Positions 49,968 to 62,573 of a stretch of 64,000 nt of DNA are shown in pieces; position 1 is the first letter of the stretch, and every line of letters starts with the position of its first letter. The translations under genes and the position numbers were made by a program. The DNA lies in contig JBHGNT010000001.1 of assembly GCA_043228905.1 (NCBI GenBank), positions 32,674,001 to 32,738,000 on the forward strand, read 5' to 3'. Origin of the DNA: Azolla caroliniana (taxonomy: Eukaryota; Polypodiophyta). The notes below the pieces were generated by a model, which worked only from the letters and a program-made list of their open reading frames with translations, was not told where the DNA came from and ran no database searches.

Positions 49968-50108
49968 AAACACATGAGTTCCTTTCATAACTTATCTTAA
50001 GTTGAATATGAAGTGGAAGATGTTTGGACTTGATAACACGTAAACACATGAGTTCTTTTCATAACTTATCTTAAAGTTGCATATGAAGTGGAAGATGGTT
50101 GGCCTTAA
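49968..50108. repeat. 74-bp tandem duplication
   Basis: AAACACATGAGTTC-TTTCATAACTTATCTTAA and the following GAAGTGGAAGATG occur at 49968 and again from 50042, with a few mismatches and a one-base indel. Confidence 0.9.
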
Positions 50109-51439
50109 TAGTGTCTATCACATAATGGATGTTAAGGAATGTTGATTTTTAAAAAAAGTTTGTTTTTTCATGTACTTAAAATCCTTCTAGAAAAGCAAGA
50201 ATGTTTTATCTTTTAACCTTTTCCACATAACAAGATTCTTGGCCATTTGTGCACATACAAAGAAACAAAAGATCAATCATATTGATGATAGTAGAAGTGG
50301 CTCTTGTTTGTACTCATGGTTGAGGGGAAACCCACTTTAGTATAATGATAACATTGTAAGGATTTGATTTGACATTGACAATTAGCATCACTCACTCATG
50401 AAAAGCATCAATTTTTTTGTTTTTTGTTTTAGGTTCTTAATTGAACTCTTGATCCAATGTGAGGATGAACATCTTGGATAGGAGCAAATCTTTTGCTCTA
50501 TTTGACATTGGAAATGGATAAAATGATTATATCAAGAAAAACTAAGACATATTACTATGTATGTGAGTGAATTCAAATACAATCATATCTTAAGATTTTG
50601 TTGATTTGACACAACGTGAAAAGAAGTTTCAATAATGTGTGTCTAAAAAATAAAAACGAGCATATTAGGAAAAAGTTAAGAGTGTGAAATTTGTGACGAG
50701 TCAACTTCTTAATTTCTACGCATTGTTGTGCAAGTCTTAAGAAGCCATGGTGCACCTAAGGGAACAAAGAATGCTCCAAGGATATTATGAATAAAAGAAA
50801 GTTATGCGTGGATGAATATATTTGTGCTCTTTCCTAACACAATATAAAAATGGATGCATACATTTAAAAGTGATACGTTGATATGGATGGTAGACCATGA
50901 CGCTATATTGGTGGAACCCCGCCTCCAAGGGAATATCACATGCACTATTTTAATACTTTGTTAGTCTAGAATTGGTTGTTGTCATTAATGTTTTCCATGA
51001 GCACACAAACTCAAGGCATGTGGTCTATCACTTTATCACTTACATTAAAAATATCATGCACCTAGATTGTGAAAGGTCCTTTTCAAGAAATTGTCGGTGT
51101 GATCTTAATTGTGTGGGTTGAAACTCATATGTGCTCTCCCTATTACAGGCATGTGCATTTACATGTCCTAATTTCTAAGACAATATTGGACATTATTAAA
51201 TCACAATTCGATGTATTGTTAGACACAAACTACCCTCCTAGATGTTTGATGAACTTCCCAAGGATGTAGTTAGTTAATCTCATTTAGGGATTAATCACAA
51301 TGAGCTCTTTGGTAATTGCAATCCATCCATATATGCATATTCTCATTTTTTAGCAAAGTTGCACTTGCGCGCGTGCACATACACACATCTTAGTAACTTT
51401 CTTACCTACAAAAAGATAGATACATTTTGACCAATTTGG

Positions 51440-51631
51440 AATAAGAACAATAACAACGTCGATAGAGACCAGGTTGCCCAATGGAGACCGAGTGGTCATG
51501 GGTTCAACCCTACATTCCACAATGGCATCTAGTGAATTAAGAGTATGGAGTAATAGAGAGGTGATAAATTTGGGTTTTGAACCCAAGATGTAGTGCTAAT
51601 AGTGTAAATGACTTACCGCTAGAGTAAGGTA
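51440..51631 (-). mobile_element. Candidate tRNA-derived SINE
   Basis: On the minus strand, a head starting near 51631 carries an A-box-like CTCTAGCGGTAAGTC and, about 30 bases on, a B-box-like GGGTTCAAAACCC (51572-51584). These are spaced like an RNA polymerase III internal promoter. A body of about 130 bp follows and ends in a GTT/ATT-rich tail (GTTGTTATTGTTCTTATT) at 51441-51458. Head, unrelated body and simple tail fit a plant SINE. I could not define target-site duplications. Confidence 0.55.
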
Positions 51632-52761
51632 ATTAAGAGAGAGAGATGATTTGGTAGTTTTTGCAACTATGAGGTGGGCACCTTGTCCCCAAAAGACTTA
51701 GATTTATGCCATTTAGTGTCACAACATTGAGCAAGGTTTTGTATTATTGTTATTATTTAGTTTTTATACAAACATAATATATGGGGAGAAAGATTAACCT
51801 ATGTATGCAACATTATTAATTCAAGATGTACAACTTTGGAAATCATGTGTGATATCTGTAACTTTGGCTTGCTCAACATTTTGCATTGTACTCTACTCTA
51901 TCATAAGAATAACCCGTAGTTTATTGGAACAAACTATGAAGCCATAATAATTTCATAATTGCAGGGTTTTAAAAGTTTAGTTACGATTTTACTTCTTTAT
52001 TGAGTTTATATTGTTTATAAAATTATACCCATGACATACCTTTAGGTACATTAATTTGGCTCCAAGCTTTTCTCAAAGCAATTAATTTAGTGATTCCCTC
52101 AAGCCAAAAACGACAAATGTTTGTAGTGCAAATTTTTTGCACCACTATTATGTTGAGCAAGAGCCAAATCTTCCAAACCTCTAGATGTGATGCTTGGTTG
52201 GAGCTAAAAACAATACATAGGTTTTTTTTCTTCAAAATGAATGAGTGACATTCATTCTCGACCACTATATCAATTTCATAAGGGGATGTTTGTGTGCCAT
52301 AGTCACAAGTTTTTTTTTTGCATCTTTTGTTGATTAGACACTTAATCAATGTACCATGCTTATACTTTGTAAGTTGATTTTATTAAGAACCTTGCTTAGT
52401 CAACAAAGTAAAAATTGTAAGCTTTATATGTGAGTAAACGTTGAAAATTATTCCATGTGCTAATATCATTACATATTTGAGTGACATTCCAATTCCCCTT
52501 GTTGATCTTCAAGACATTGACTCAATTCTACATTTGCACATTGAAATGCCCATCCTCAATGTAACTCGATTCTATGGTCGGGAATAATTGTCACGGTATT
52601 ATGGCATTCATATATCATAATTCTCTCTCTAACTATTAATTTGGTAGTTTACATCATCATGGGTGTGACCAACCCCCTAGATAGACTTTGATCATCTTGT
52701 GGATGTCTATAATTTATCTTTCTCTCTCGTCGTAGTGCTCTGCCCATCCTATAGATTGTAT

Positions 52762-52867
52762 TCTCTCTCTCTCTCTCTCTTCCCCCACCCCCTTGGGTTT
52801 GACCAACAAATCATATTTGTTCTCCACGTGGACATTGTATTTTGTATCCTTGGGGATGTTTGTATTT

Positions 52868-52910
<43 letters not shown>
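52762..52910. repeat. (CT)n and (CA)n microsatellites in a duplicated phrase
   Basis: CT runs lie at 52762-52781 and 52868-52890, and a CA run at 52890-52910. The flanking phrase GTATTTTGTATCCTTG occurs on both sides of the second block. Confidence 0.93.
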
Positions 52911-54389
52911 TTTTCCATGGTTTCAAACCTCTTGGATATTGTATTTTGTATCCTTGTGGACATACCAACAATAAAAGAGAGTGCATCACTTTCATAACAC
53001 CTTGCATATGAGAATGCCAAACACGATTTTCAAGTATTCCTACAATGTACTGCCTTGTGAGAACTCAAAATGGAGATGGAACTTATTGCTAACTATGGTA
53101 GGGAATGCTCATTTTACTCATCCACGTGACTACAAAAACCAATCTCGTGGAAGATTCAAATCGTGAATCTAGGAAACAAACTTTGTTCCATCATTTAAAT
53201 AGAACCCCCATCTATATGTATGGATGCTTTGTAATGAATGTCGGTTCAGGTTCCATGGGGCATGGTAGACCCTCATGAATGGTAATATATCATCATCATT
53301 TTCTCTTAGACAATTGCTTTCTAAAGCAATGATTAGGATGAAAGTGGCATGTTAGTTTAGATCCTTGAGCTTGTGCACGTTGACATCGTAAATGCTATTA
53401 AGAAGCTTTAATATGCCATCTGGCATTTGTCATGGGTTTTGAACTCCCACTCAAAAAAATATCACAATCGCAAAGACTCTCCTATCTAATATCCAAATTT
53501 GTTATTGAATTAAGGATTGAGGTGAACTGATTTAAGACCAAGCCGAATCCATCTCTTTATGATAAAATAAAAATTGATAAGAAAGAACAATAAACATATC
53601 CTAATATTCTCGTTTGAGATTCCTATGTTCGAGAGGAAGAAAAGGCAATAAATGCTTGTAGAAGTTCCGTTTTTACAAATTGTGAGCATTGAACACAATA
53701 AAGGCACTACAATTGAGTACCATATCCAATGCAAATTTAGAAAAACTACAATGGAGATAAGATTGTGGACATTGTCTTTTGACATTTCCAAGTTACATGT
53801 GGCAACCCCCCCAAGCCATGGCTTGTGCACGCATATTTCCTTTGAGTCGTTGTATAAGATAGTATTTTACTACTCATCTTTCACATGCATGGAAGAGTAT
53901 GAATTTACACGAAAATATCACATTATCCTAATCGAATGCCTATGTGCCACATCTTCACGGGGTTCCAATAGGGTGCTTAGGTTGAAAATGGGTAAAGCCC
54001 CCCCATACATTTGTCAAAGGAGAACTTTGACACACAATCTTATCAACACAACCAACCATTATTGCCTCACAAATTTCGTCATCCGGTGGTTTTATGCTGC
54101 ATAAACACGAGTTCCCATCAAGGTGGTTTATCAAAGTCACAAGGACGAAGATACATTGGGTTACATGCATGTCTCGAATGCGGAGCCTGTGACGAAGCAC
54201 TCCACGGTCCAACGAATGATTTAGTGCAAGAAGAAGAAGAAGAAGAAAAAGCCCACTCAGGGGCAGTGAATGGCCCCCAAGCCTAAGCCAAACACCGAGG
54301 GTTTCAATGGTAGCAAGATAGGAAAGTTGCAAAGGGGGGGGGGGGGGAGTTTTGGTCCCTAGGGGAGCGAAGATTGGGTTCCCAGGGGC

Positions 54390-54486
54390 AGAAGCACGTG
54401 CGAGATAACCCTAATTCTATTGTATGAGGGTCTCAGTTGACGGGAGAAGCACGTGCGAGATAACCCTAATTCTATTGTATGAGGGA
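54390..54486. repeat. 55-bp tandem duplication
   Basis: A 41-bp block starting AGAAGCACGTGCGAGATAAC occurs at 54390 and again at 54445 with no visible mismatch. Each copy holds a CACGTG (G-box core) palindrome. It lies 0.8 kb upstream of the SERK start. Confidence 0.93.
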
Positions 54487-54659
54487 CGTGGACTTGTAAG
54501 AAGGTCAAGTCTCCTCCAATCTTTCTACAAGAGAGATATTTGGTCAAAGGTTGGAAATTTTTTTCCAGGGCAAATGATTACCGGAAACCGGACATGACCA
54601 AAAACCACGGTTTTGGGCCACCAGTGGAGAGCGTGCGTGGGTTGGGCAGAGAGCAGGTG

Positions 54660-54922
54660 GCAGAGAGCAGCAAGAGAGAGAGAAGAGAGAGAGAAGAGAG
54701 AGAGAGAGGGAAGAGAGAGGGAAGAGAGAGGGAAGAGAGAGAGAAGAGAGAGAGAGAAGAGAGAGGGAAGAGAGAGAGAGTAGATTTAGAGAGAGAGTGA
54801 GCAGAGCTACGAAAAGGTAGACTCTGTTCCTGAAGACAGAAAGAAGAGGGATAGCAGCTGGCGAGGAGAGAGACTCTGGTTTTCAGAGAGAGAATGAGAG
54901 AGTGAGAGAGCGCTCAGTTGCA

Positions 54923-54963
<41 letters not shown>

Positions 54964-55145
54964 TTTGAGCGAGTGGACTGTGAAGGAGACGAAAGAAAGA
55001 AAGAAGCAGAAGAAGGAAAAAGAAAGAGAAGGAAGAAGAAAAAAATAGCAGCTTCGAAAAGGAGGAGGAGAAGCAGAAGCAGAAGTAGAAGCAGAAGAAG
55101 AAGAAGAAGAAGAAGAAGAAGAAGAAGAAGAAGAAGAGGAGGAGG
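54660..55145. repeat. GA- and GAA-rich tracts upstream of SERK
   Basis: Imperfect GAGAGA DNA spans 54660-54800, a clean (GA)n run lies at 54928-54960, and a (GAA)n run at 55092-55140. Purine-rich leaders and GAGA-type promoters are common in plants. A frame crossing it reads as poly-Arg/Ser and is not convincing. Confidence 0.85.
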
Positions 55146-55176
55146 AAGATATTTCTCTTCTCTCTCTAGCGTAGAT

Positions 55177-55191
55177 ATGCCTTCCTCTTAA
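55177..55191 (+). promoter_or_regulatory. Four-codon upstream ORF before SERK
   Basis: ATG CCT TCC TCT TAA ends 69 bases before the SERK start codon. If the leader is transcribed through here, ribosomes would meet this ATG first. Confidence 0.4.
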
Positions 55192-55260
55192 GCTTTGCTA
55201 CTCTGTTACTACCACTGCTACTACTAGAGAGAGAGAGAGAGAGAGAGGACATCAGAGAGA

Positions 55261-58200
55261 ATGCTCCCAGGGAAAGCAGACGTTCGGCGTTTCCGCACCA
55301 TGCCGCTTTCATTCATCCTGTTTTTACAACTTCTCTTTCAGTTTTTTTACAGAGTCTCTTGCAACTCAGAAGGTAATGTCTGTCCGTCTGCCTCTTTCTA
55401 CATTCATTAAAATAGAATGTATGTTCCTCCAATGCTCGTTCTCTCCCTCTCTCGCTTCTTAAATTAGCTCCAGATCTGAGAAAATTTTAGGGTTACATTT
55501 TCCAAATGAAGGCATTTTGAATTCCCACCATTCTGGTATGGAAGTTTCTGACGTTTCTTTTTTGTTTTTTCAAAAAAACTTCTGATTTCATGTGAGTATG
55601 CTATCATGCATTAGCAACTGCTCAATGTCTATTGCAGTCTGGAAAACGAACATTTTGATATGGAAGTGTCAAGCCAGCCTTTGATTTTTTGCCTAAGAAC
55701 CCTAAAATATTTAGGATTTCAACATGAAAGGTTGAAGAGATTGTACGCCTGCAATGTACCATTTTCCCCCAGATGAATTCCTGTTCTTCAAACGCTCTGT
55801 TTGGCAATCTTTGCCACATTGTCCTCAATGATGCTTCCCTTGACAACTTTCAAATAGTCTTTGAGTGCTTTTGAGCACAGCATTGTATATTAGTACTTTT
55901 GTGGGTCTTTCCACCACCTCGAGTTTTCCCACTAGTAATATAAAGAGGTCCTGAAAAAAGAAGAGAAAGCACCTTTGCTGCTTAACTCCTTTCAATCTAA
56001 TGTTATATCTAAAAAAATACTTATCTGCCTTGATTTGCTTATCTGCTTGGATTGTTTATTCGGGTGGGTGAAAACAAAAGTTGTGAGCAAAGTTGATCAT
56101 GGTGCCAATTCCTTTGTCTGAGAGCTTGTATGATGATATTTTCAGTGTCTCTACATTTGTGATGAAGCAACACGAATGTGGTGACACCCCCCTCCCTCCC
56201 CCAAGACGTAGCTAATTGCATTATAGTCAACAAGACATCCAGGGTTTCCAGTCAGGCAATCTTCACATGCTTGCTGTGTCTCAATGGAGTATATCTATTC
56301 CTGCTTGGAGAAATGGTTGATGTTTTCAACCGTGTTCTCTAATATTTAGCTAATTAACAATTGGAAAAGTGGTTTCACTTGGTGTTTTATGCTCCAACGC
56401 AAAACCACATGTAAAAAGTGTATTGAAAATGGTTGAAATAGCGTGTAAGATATGTCAGCCAAACCTGCTCATACATTGTATCAACAAATTTGGATCAAAT
56501 AACATGTAACCGAAATTCGAAGGCCTTATAATTGATGTCATCTAAATGCCATACTTGATTTCTATGTAGCCATGGAGAAGTGATAAATAGGATTTTTATT
56601 TTGTATTTGTCAGTTATTTATTACAGAAAAAATGCATTGCAATGATTGATATTAATTCTTTACATGCAATGTAGGTGATGCATTGCATAATCTGAGGCAA
56701 GCTCTTGATGATCCGAGCAATGTGCTTCAGAGTTGGGATCCTACTCTTGTGAATCCATGCACGTGGTTCCATGTAACTTGCAATACCAATAACAATGTTA
56801 TCAGAGTGTAAGTACCTTTCTTATAATGGCATATATCATTGCTGAAAACCGAGATGCCACTTATTCTGTTATTCTTCTCCATGAACAGTGACCTTGGAAA
56901 TGCTCAATTATCAGGCAACTTAGTATCTGATCTGGGTGATCTTACATTTCTTCAATACCTGTAAGTTGTATATACTAAGAACTCTGGCTAACTAAGTTCT
57001 ATTAAACCCCATCCATGGTGTGCAGTCCAGTAGCTATTAGTATTTATGTTTACTTAATGAGGGCACCATTTCCATTTGCTGCATTGATGTCTATCTATCG
57101 ACCTACGGCTTATAAGTTATCAAACCACAACATATATAGCACAGTATAATAATGGCACAAATTTTGAAACTTCAAAATATGTAGTGCAGTGTATAGAATG
57201 GGAAAGTGGAAAAACAAGCTTGATCCGTCATGAGGGTTTCAAAGTTTTGACAAGTTGGAAGCTGTGAGAAATTTGGGGTCGTTTTTATATAGTGTGAAAA
57301 CATACCTACTAATGGTCAAGGACAGCATATATAGTGACTTATCATAACAGAAAAATTGGAGAGTTCAACATATATACTGATGCTTGTATTGCAGAGAGAA
57401 ACAGAAAATAAGGAAAGGTAAGAAACAAACAACTCCTATTTACATCAGGGAAACCCCTTAAAGGGTATGTGAACAATGAATGGATACAATATAACCATTA
57501 TGATTCCGCTCATGGGGTGAACGTAGGCACTACCTATGCAAACATAAATATTATTTTAATAAACGATAGTTATAGTGTGTTATGTGACAGATCTTAAAGA
57601 CCGATAAATAGTATTTTTTTCTATAAGTTTGTCCCATCACGTAAGTTTTCACTTGGTTTAGGCTTAAGAAAGTCTCGAAATATTGCAAGGAGAGAAGAGA
57701 TAGAGAGATTTGTGTATCCTAATATATTTTGCAGGGAGCTGTATAGCAATAATATTAGTGGAGAAATCCCAAAAGAGCTGGGTAACTTGTCTGATCTAGT
57801 CAGCCTTGACTTGTATCAAAACAAGTTCTCTGGACAAATACCTGATACATTGGGAAAGCTAAACCATCTCCGTTTTCTGTAAGAAATGCTTTCTTAACTG
57901 AAACAACTTCTCAAAGCTCTACTGTTGGCTAACAACTTAATAATCCAAATCCAACCTTGGTTTTCTGTTTATATGCTTGTACAGGAGATTGAACAACAAT
58001 ACCTTGACAGGCCAAATTCCTTTATCATTGACTGGTGTTACTGCTCTTCAAGTACTGTAAGTACCCAAGACCGTGTAAACACTATATTTTAAACCTTAAA
58101 ACCCTAAATTAGCTCACGAGCACTACACTAATATTATTGAAGTTCTTGAAAGTTTGAATGCATGCATGCGTATGTACGTGTGTGTGTGTGTGTTTGTGGT

Positions 58201-61058
58201 CCAATAATTGTATTTTGGAATGCTATATTCATGATTGAGTAGTTCTTTTCCTCTGCATATCGTGTATGTTTTATTTATTTTGAAGCTGGTTTCAGTGATC
58301 TCTCCAACAACAATTTATCTGGCTCTGTTCCTACAAATGGCTCCTTTTCTCTTTTCACTCCAATCAGGTACACTTTTCTAGCTTAATCTGACATTGGCTT
58401 AAGTTAGTGTAATTCATATTCAGTAGTCACTCATTGGAATAGTTCATGCGTGTATATGGCAGTTATCTAACTCTTCTAATATCGATTGCGTATGGAAGTT
58501 GTGTAACGCTTAATGAATGAATTTGTGTGAATGGCAGTTTTGCTGGCAACAGCCTCCTTTGTGGGTCTGTAGTGGGTAAACCATGTCCCGGCCAACCGCC
58601 ATTTCCTCCTCCACCGCCATTTCAACCACCTCCGAGCCCTTCCAATGAACAGAATAATGGTGATTATAAGTAGACCCAGCATCTGTATTGTTTTCTGTTT
58701 GGCAACTTAGTAATGTATGTGGACTCATGAGGGGTTACCTCATATTCGTCATTTTTTCACACAATTTTATACATGCTAAATCTCTTATAGGGGACATTCT
58801 GGGGATGCCATTTTTTGCTAAGTTTTCAGCTTAAAATCTTGATATGATTAAGTCATTGAGGGCTCATTGCAGGGTTTTCATGAATTGTTTCCAACCTTTC
58901 GGCCAAAAATTAGCATGTGATTCAATTTCTTGACCTAATTATGATGCAGGAAAACAATCTAGTTCAAGTACAGGTGCCATAGCAGGTGGAGTTGCTGCTG
59001 GAGCTGCATTGATTTTTGCTGTTCCTGCAATTGGATTTGCATGGTGGCGAAGACGAAGGCCTCAGGAACACTTCTTCGATGTGCCAGGTACAAAGCACCC
59101 ACCTCACTGGTGCATGGTGTATGGAAATCGCACATACTTACTCATATAATATTTTTCGAGCAATCTAAGGAAGAGATTCAACAATGTACTTAATATTAAT
59201 GAAGATGGAGACAAATTCATACTATATTGCATCTCACAAGTAGTTACATTCCCAGCATTATTTAGTCACGAGGAATATGGCACATCAAGATAAACTTGTG
59301 GGATATTGCATCTGGCAATGAGTTACATTTCCAGCAATATAAATTTGTTCTTCCTCGAACTTGCTAATGACTTCATAAGAATGGGAATTTTTAACATTAG
59401 AAACCTGTCCACCACTTAATTGTAGTGATAATGAAGTCATCACTAACTGAAGTTTTAAAACATAGCTCTAAAGGTTTTTTCTAATGTTAAAAATTCCTTG
59501 GAAATCAAAATGCATAAGATTGTCAGCTAGCTACTTAAGGGACAGCACATCCATCCATCCATACCCACACGTGCGTACGTACATGCATGCATGCAGATAC
59601 GGTTTTTTTTTTCTGTTTTATGCGCAGCTGAAGAAGATCCTGAAGTGCACTTGGGGCAGTTGAAACGGTTCTCATTACGGGAGCTTCAAGTGGCTACAGA
59701 TAATTTCAATAACAGAAACATATTAGGTAGAGGTGGGTTTGGTAAAGTATATAAAGGGCGTCTCGCCGACGGCACCCTGGTTGCTGTGAAGAGGTTAAAA
59801 GAGGAGCGTAGTCCAGGTGGGGAATTGCAGTTTCAGACTGAAGTGGAAATGATAAGCATGGCAGTCCACAGGAACCTTCTCAGATTAAGAGGCTTTTGTA
59901 TGACTCCAACAGAGAGGCTTCTTGTCTATCCCTATATGCCAAACGGAAGTGTATCTTCACGGTTGCGAGGTAAGAACTTTCCATTCTCTCAATTTGCAGC
60001 ATATGACTTCATTGGTGGTAAAACTCAGGGCATTTTTATGTTGGGCTACTCACCCTCTACAATGTGTAAAAATAGCACAAATAAATGATATTTGAACTTC
60101 ATTGGTAATGAAATCTTTTTTAACGTGCTAGTTTTTATTTTTATTTTTATGTTAAGAATTGACTTGTGGATTTATAAGTACTTTGCAGACAGGAATCCTG
60201 GAGAGTCGCCGTTGAATTGGCCAACCCGAAAGACAATAGCGCTAGGTTCGGCCAGGGGTCTTTCATACCTACATGATCATTGCGATCCGAAAATTATTCA
60301 TCGAGATGTGAAGGCTGCCAACATTCTTTTAGATGAAGAATTTGAGGCTGTTGTTGGAGATTTCGGGCTTGCGAAACTCATGGATTATAAGGATACACAT
60401 GTAACAACAGCAGTGCGTGGTACCATTGGTCACATTGCACCTGAGTATCTCTCGACAGGAAAGTCATCAGAGAAAACTGATGTGTTTGGATTTGGAATTA
60501 TGTTATTGGAGCTTATCACTGGACAACGGGCATTTGACCTTGCTCGCCTTGCGAATGACGATGATGTCATGCTTCTGGACTGGGTATGCTTATATGTTAT
60601 TCACATCATATCATACACACTCTAATAGAAGTGTTTGCTCTATCTAACTCTTGAAAAATTTAAGTAGTTTTATATCATTTTTTGATATACCAGTAGTGCT
60701 GCACCATACCTGCCCATTTGATATTTGCTGCTTTGGAATATAGGTTAAAGGTTTGCTTCGAGAACGGAAAATTGATATGCTTGTGGATCCTGACTTGAAG
60801 TCAAATTATGAGACGCATGAAGTCGAACAATTAATTCAGGTTGCCTTGCTTTGCACACAAAGTTCACCTATGGATAGACCTAAAATGTCAGAAGTTGTCC
60901 GAATGCTTGAAGGTGATGGTTTGGCTGAGAGGTGGGAAGAATGGCAAAAGGTAGAAGTTGTGCGTAGTCAAGAGGTTGAACTCATTCCTCATAGAAGTGA
61001 TTGGATAGTGGACTCTGTTGATAATCTTCATGCAGTAGAACTATCTGGTCCGAGATAG
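55261..61058 (+). CDS. SERK: SERK-type LRR receptor-like kinase (LRR-RLK II), complete
   Basis: Eleven exons (55261-55372, 56675-56807, 56889-56960, 57735-57878, 57985-58056, 58296-58367, 58538-58659, 58950-59087, 59628-59969, 60189-60583, 60744-61058) give 638 residues, the SERK exon number and length. The order is: signal peptide, N-cap with [10 protein letters not shown], five LRRs (three are 72-bp exons, the 144-bp exon holds two), the Ser-Pro-rich SPP region ([17 protein letters not shown]), a transmembrane helix at about 251-275, and the kinase. The kinase has GRGGFGKV, Lys343 in [19 protein letters not shown] (Asp442, RD type), DFGLAKL (Asp460), the activation loop [18 protein letters not shown], and the SERK tail ending ELSGPR. 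SERKs are plasma-membrane co-receptors for brassinosteroid, peptide and immune receptors. All catalytic residues are intact. Confidence 0.97.
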
Positions 61059-62573
61059 TGTAGTGCAATATCCCATTTATCATTAATTTTATGTATTCTT
61101 GTTAAGAAAATATCGGATGCCTATTCCCTTCATTAACTCCTTCGTGCTGTATATTGAGCTCAGATACTACATTGGGAAGTGAGGGTTATTGCACATTGTT
61201 GCTTCAACACATGCATAGTAAAAGCTGCAAACACGTTGTAAAAAAATTCTTGGGGAGCTTTGTAGTGGGAATGGGTGAACGCAATTGACTTTGGATTGCC
61301 AAATTCCATTGAAAGGCTTTCCAATTGCTAAAAGTTTTTGTTCATTGTAGTTCCTCCTTTATGTTGTGTATCTCTAGCACAGAATGTACTACTGAAGACA
61401 AAAGCGTGAGCAAATTTGTTCAAGTGACGTGTTTGTTCTTCTGGTAATTATGTGTTGCTATGGTTATAGAGATTGTTTAACAGGTTAATCTTGTTTCAAC
61501 ATTCATTTCCTTGGTTATTTTCCGATCTTGTGGAGAATTTTATTTTATTGAATGAATTGAGCTTTTTTCCTTCCATCAGTCTTATGATAAAACATCATGT
61601 TGCTAATGGATCTAGCATCGATTATGCCTGTCTTTTTCCTAGATTACATGCTCCTCCCAATTGCTCAGTACCTGATTCATATCTAAGGCATGCACAGCAT
61701 CATATTTTCATCTGAATATTTGAGCATAGTGCTGGCTTGTCAAGGTTGTGCATGATGGCATTCTCTAGCATACTGACAGTATCAAATTCTATGAATTTAT
61801 AATATCTGGAAGAAAATTCTATCAAACCCAATGAAAATCTTCAAAGATGTTGAATTTACAAATGTTATCATTTTTGCTTTACGCTCAATTACATACTCTT
61901 ACTATATCTCTTTTGTAGTTGGCAAATGCCATAAGCTTGCATCCATGCCATAATACATTAATGGTTGTTTCCCTATGTATTCCAAATACAACATATAAGA
62001 ACATGTACAAAATGGCTCAAAAATGCACTTTGAGATGGGGTGTATCTTATGACACAATCTGATTCTGTTTAAATATAAACTAAAAACAGAGGGATTACAA
62101 TTGGGGAGTTTCCCCACTTGTGCTTTCAGCACGAAATGCATAATTGTTTTAGAAAGAGAAAAAAGAAGAAAAACCTAATTGAAAACCTAAGGAGATCCTA
62201 AACTTGTATGTTTTGTTTGTATGGTTGAGAAATGCTGTATATTTTATCTTCACATGGCTTCACTTTATTTCTGGTTATGATTTCCAAAGAGAAAATGTGA
62301 AAGAATGATGCCTAAAGAATGAATGATATGCTGGTTTTCCACTATTACCTGTGCCCTGAAAAAAATCATATATATGTTGATCCGAAAAAACGAATCATAT
62401 ATATATTGATCCTCTCTCAAAATGGCCCTCATTAGGCCCCTATTCCTTCTATAAAACAACCCAGCTTCTTTTTCTAGAAACTGTTAATACCTGATTCTAT
62501 ACAAGAAATATAGCCTTCGGGTGTGTTAAACTATATGATCACTTTCTCTTTTCAAAGCTTGCGCCTTGTACAA
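61059..62573. other. Spacer between convergent SERK and TPP genes
   Basis: Nothing is recognised beyond probable 3' UTRs at both ends. Small frames at 61473-61715 and 61902-62141 lack family resemblance. Confidence 0.5.

Larger units (their letters stand above)
47522..51439. other. Gene-poor spacer, left part
   Basis: No gene is recognised. It holds diverged repeats at 47570-47960, a TACA microsatellite and a 74-bp duplication, listed separately. A short duplicated phrase with ATTCTCGA-CC occurs at 49020 and 49120, reading ILDPGMGSL and ILDPKMGSL, possibly a mobile-element remnant. Confidence 0.45.
51640..55260. other. Gene-poor spacer, right part, and SERK upstream region
   Basis: No protein family is recognised. 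Open frames such as 52023-52349 and 53955-54332 have no family match. It holds microsatellites at 52762-52910, a 55-bp duplication near 54390, and GA/GAA-rich DNA from 54660 to 55145 that probably forms the SERK promoter and leader. Confidence 0.5.

Noticed and set aside
54973-55191. Arg/Ser-rich frame resembling an SR protein before SERK
   Set aside because: It comes from GAA repeats and has no ATG at its start; only the last four codons form an ATG-started frame.
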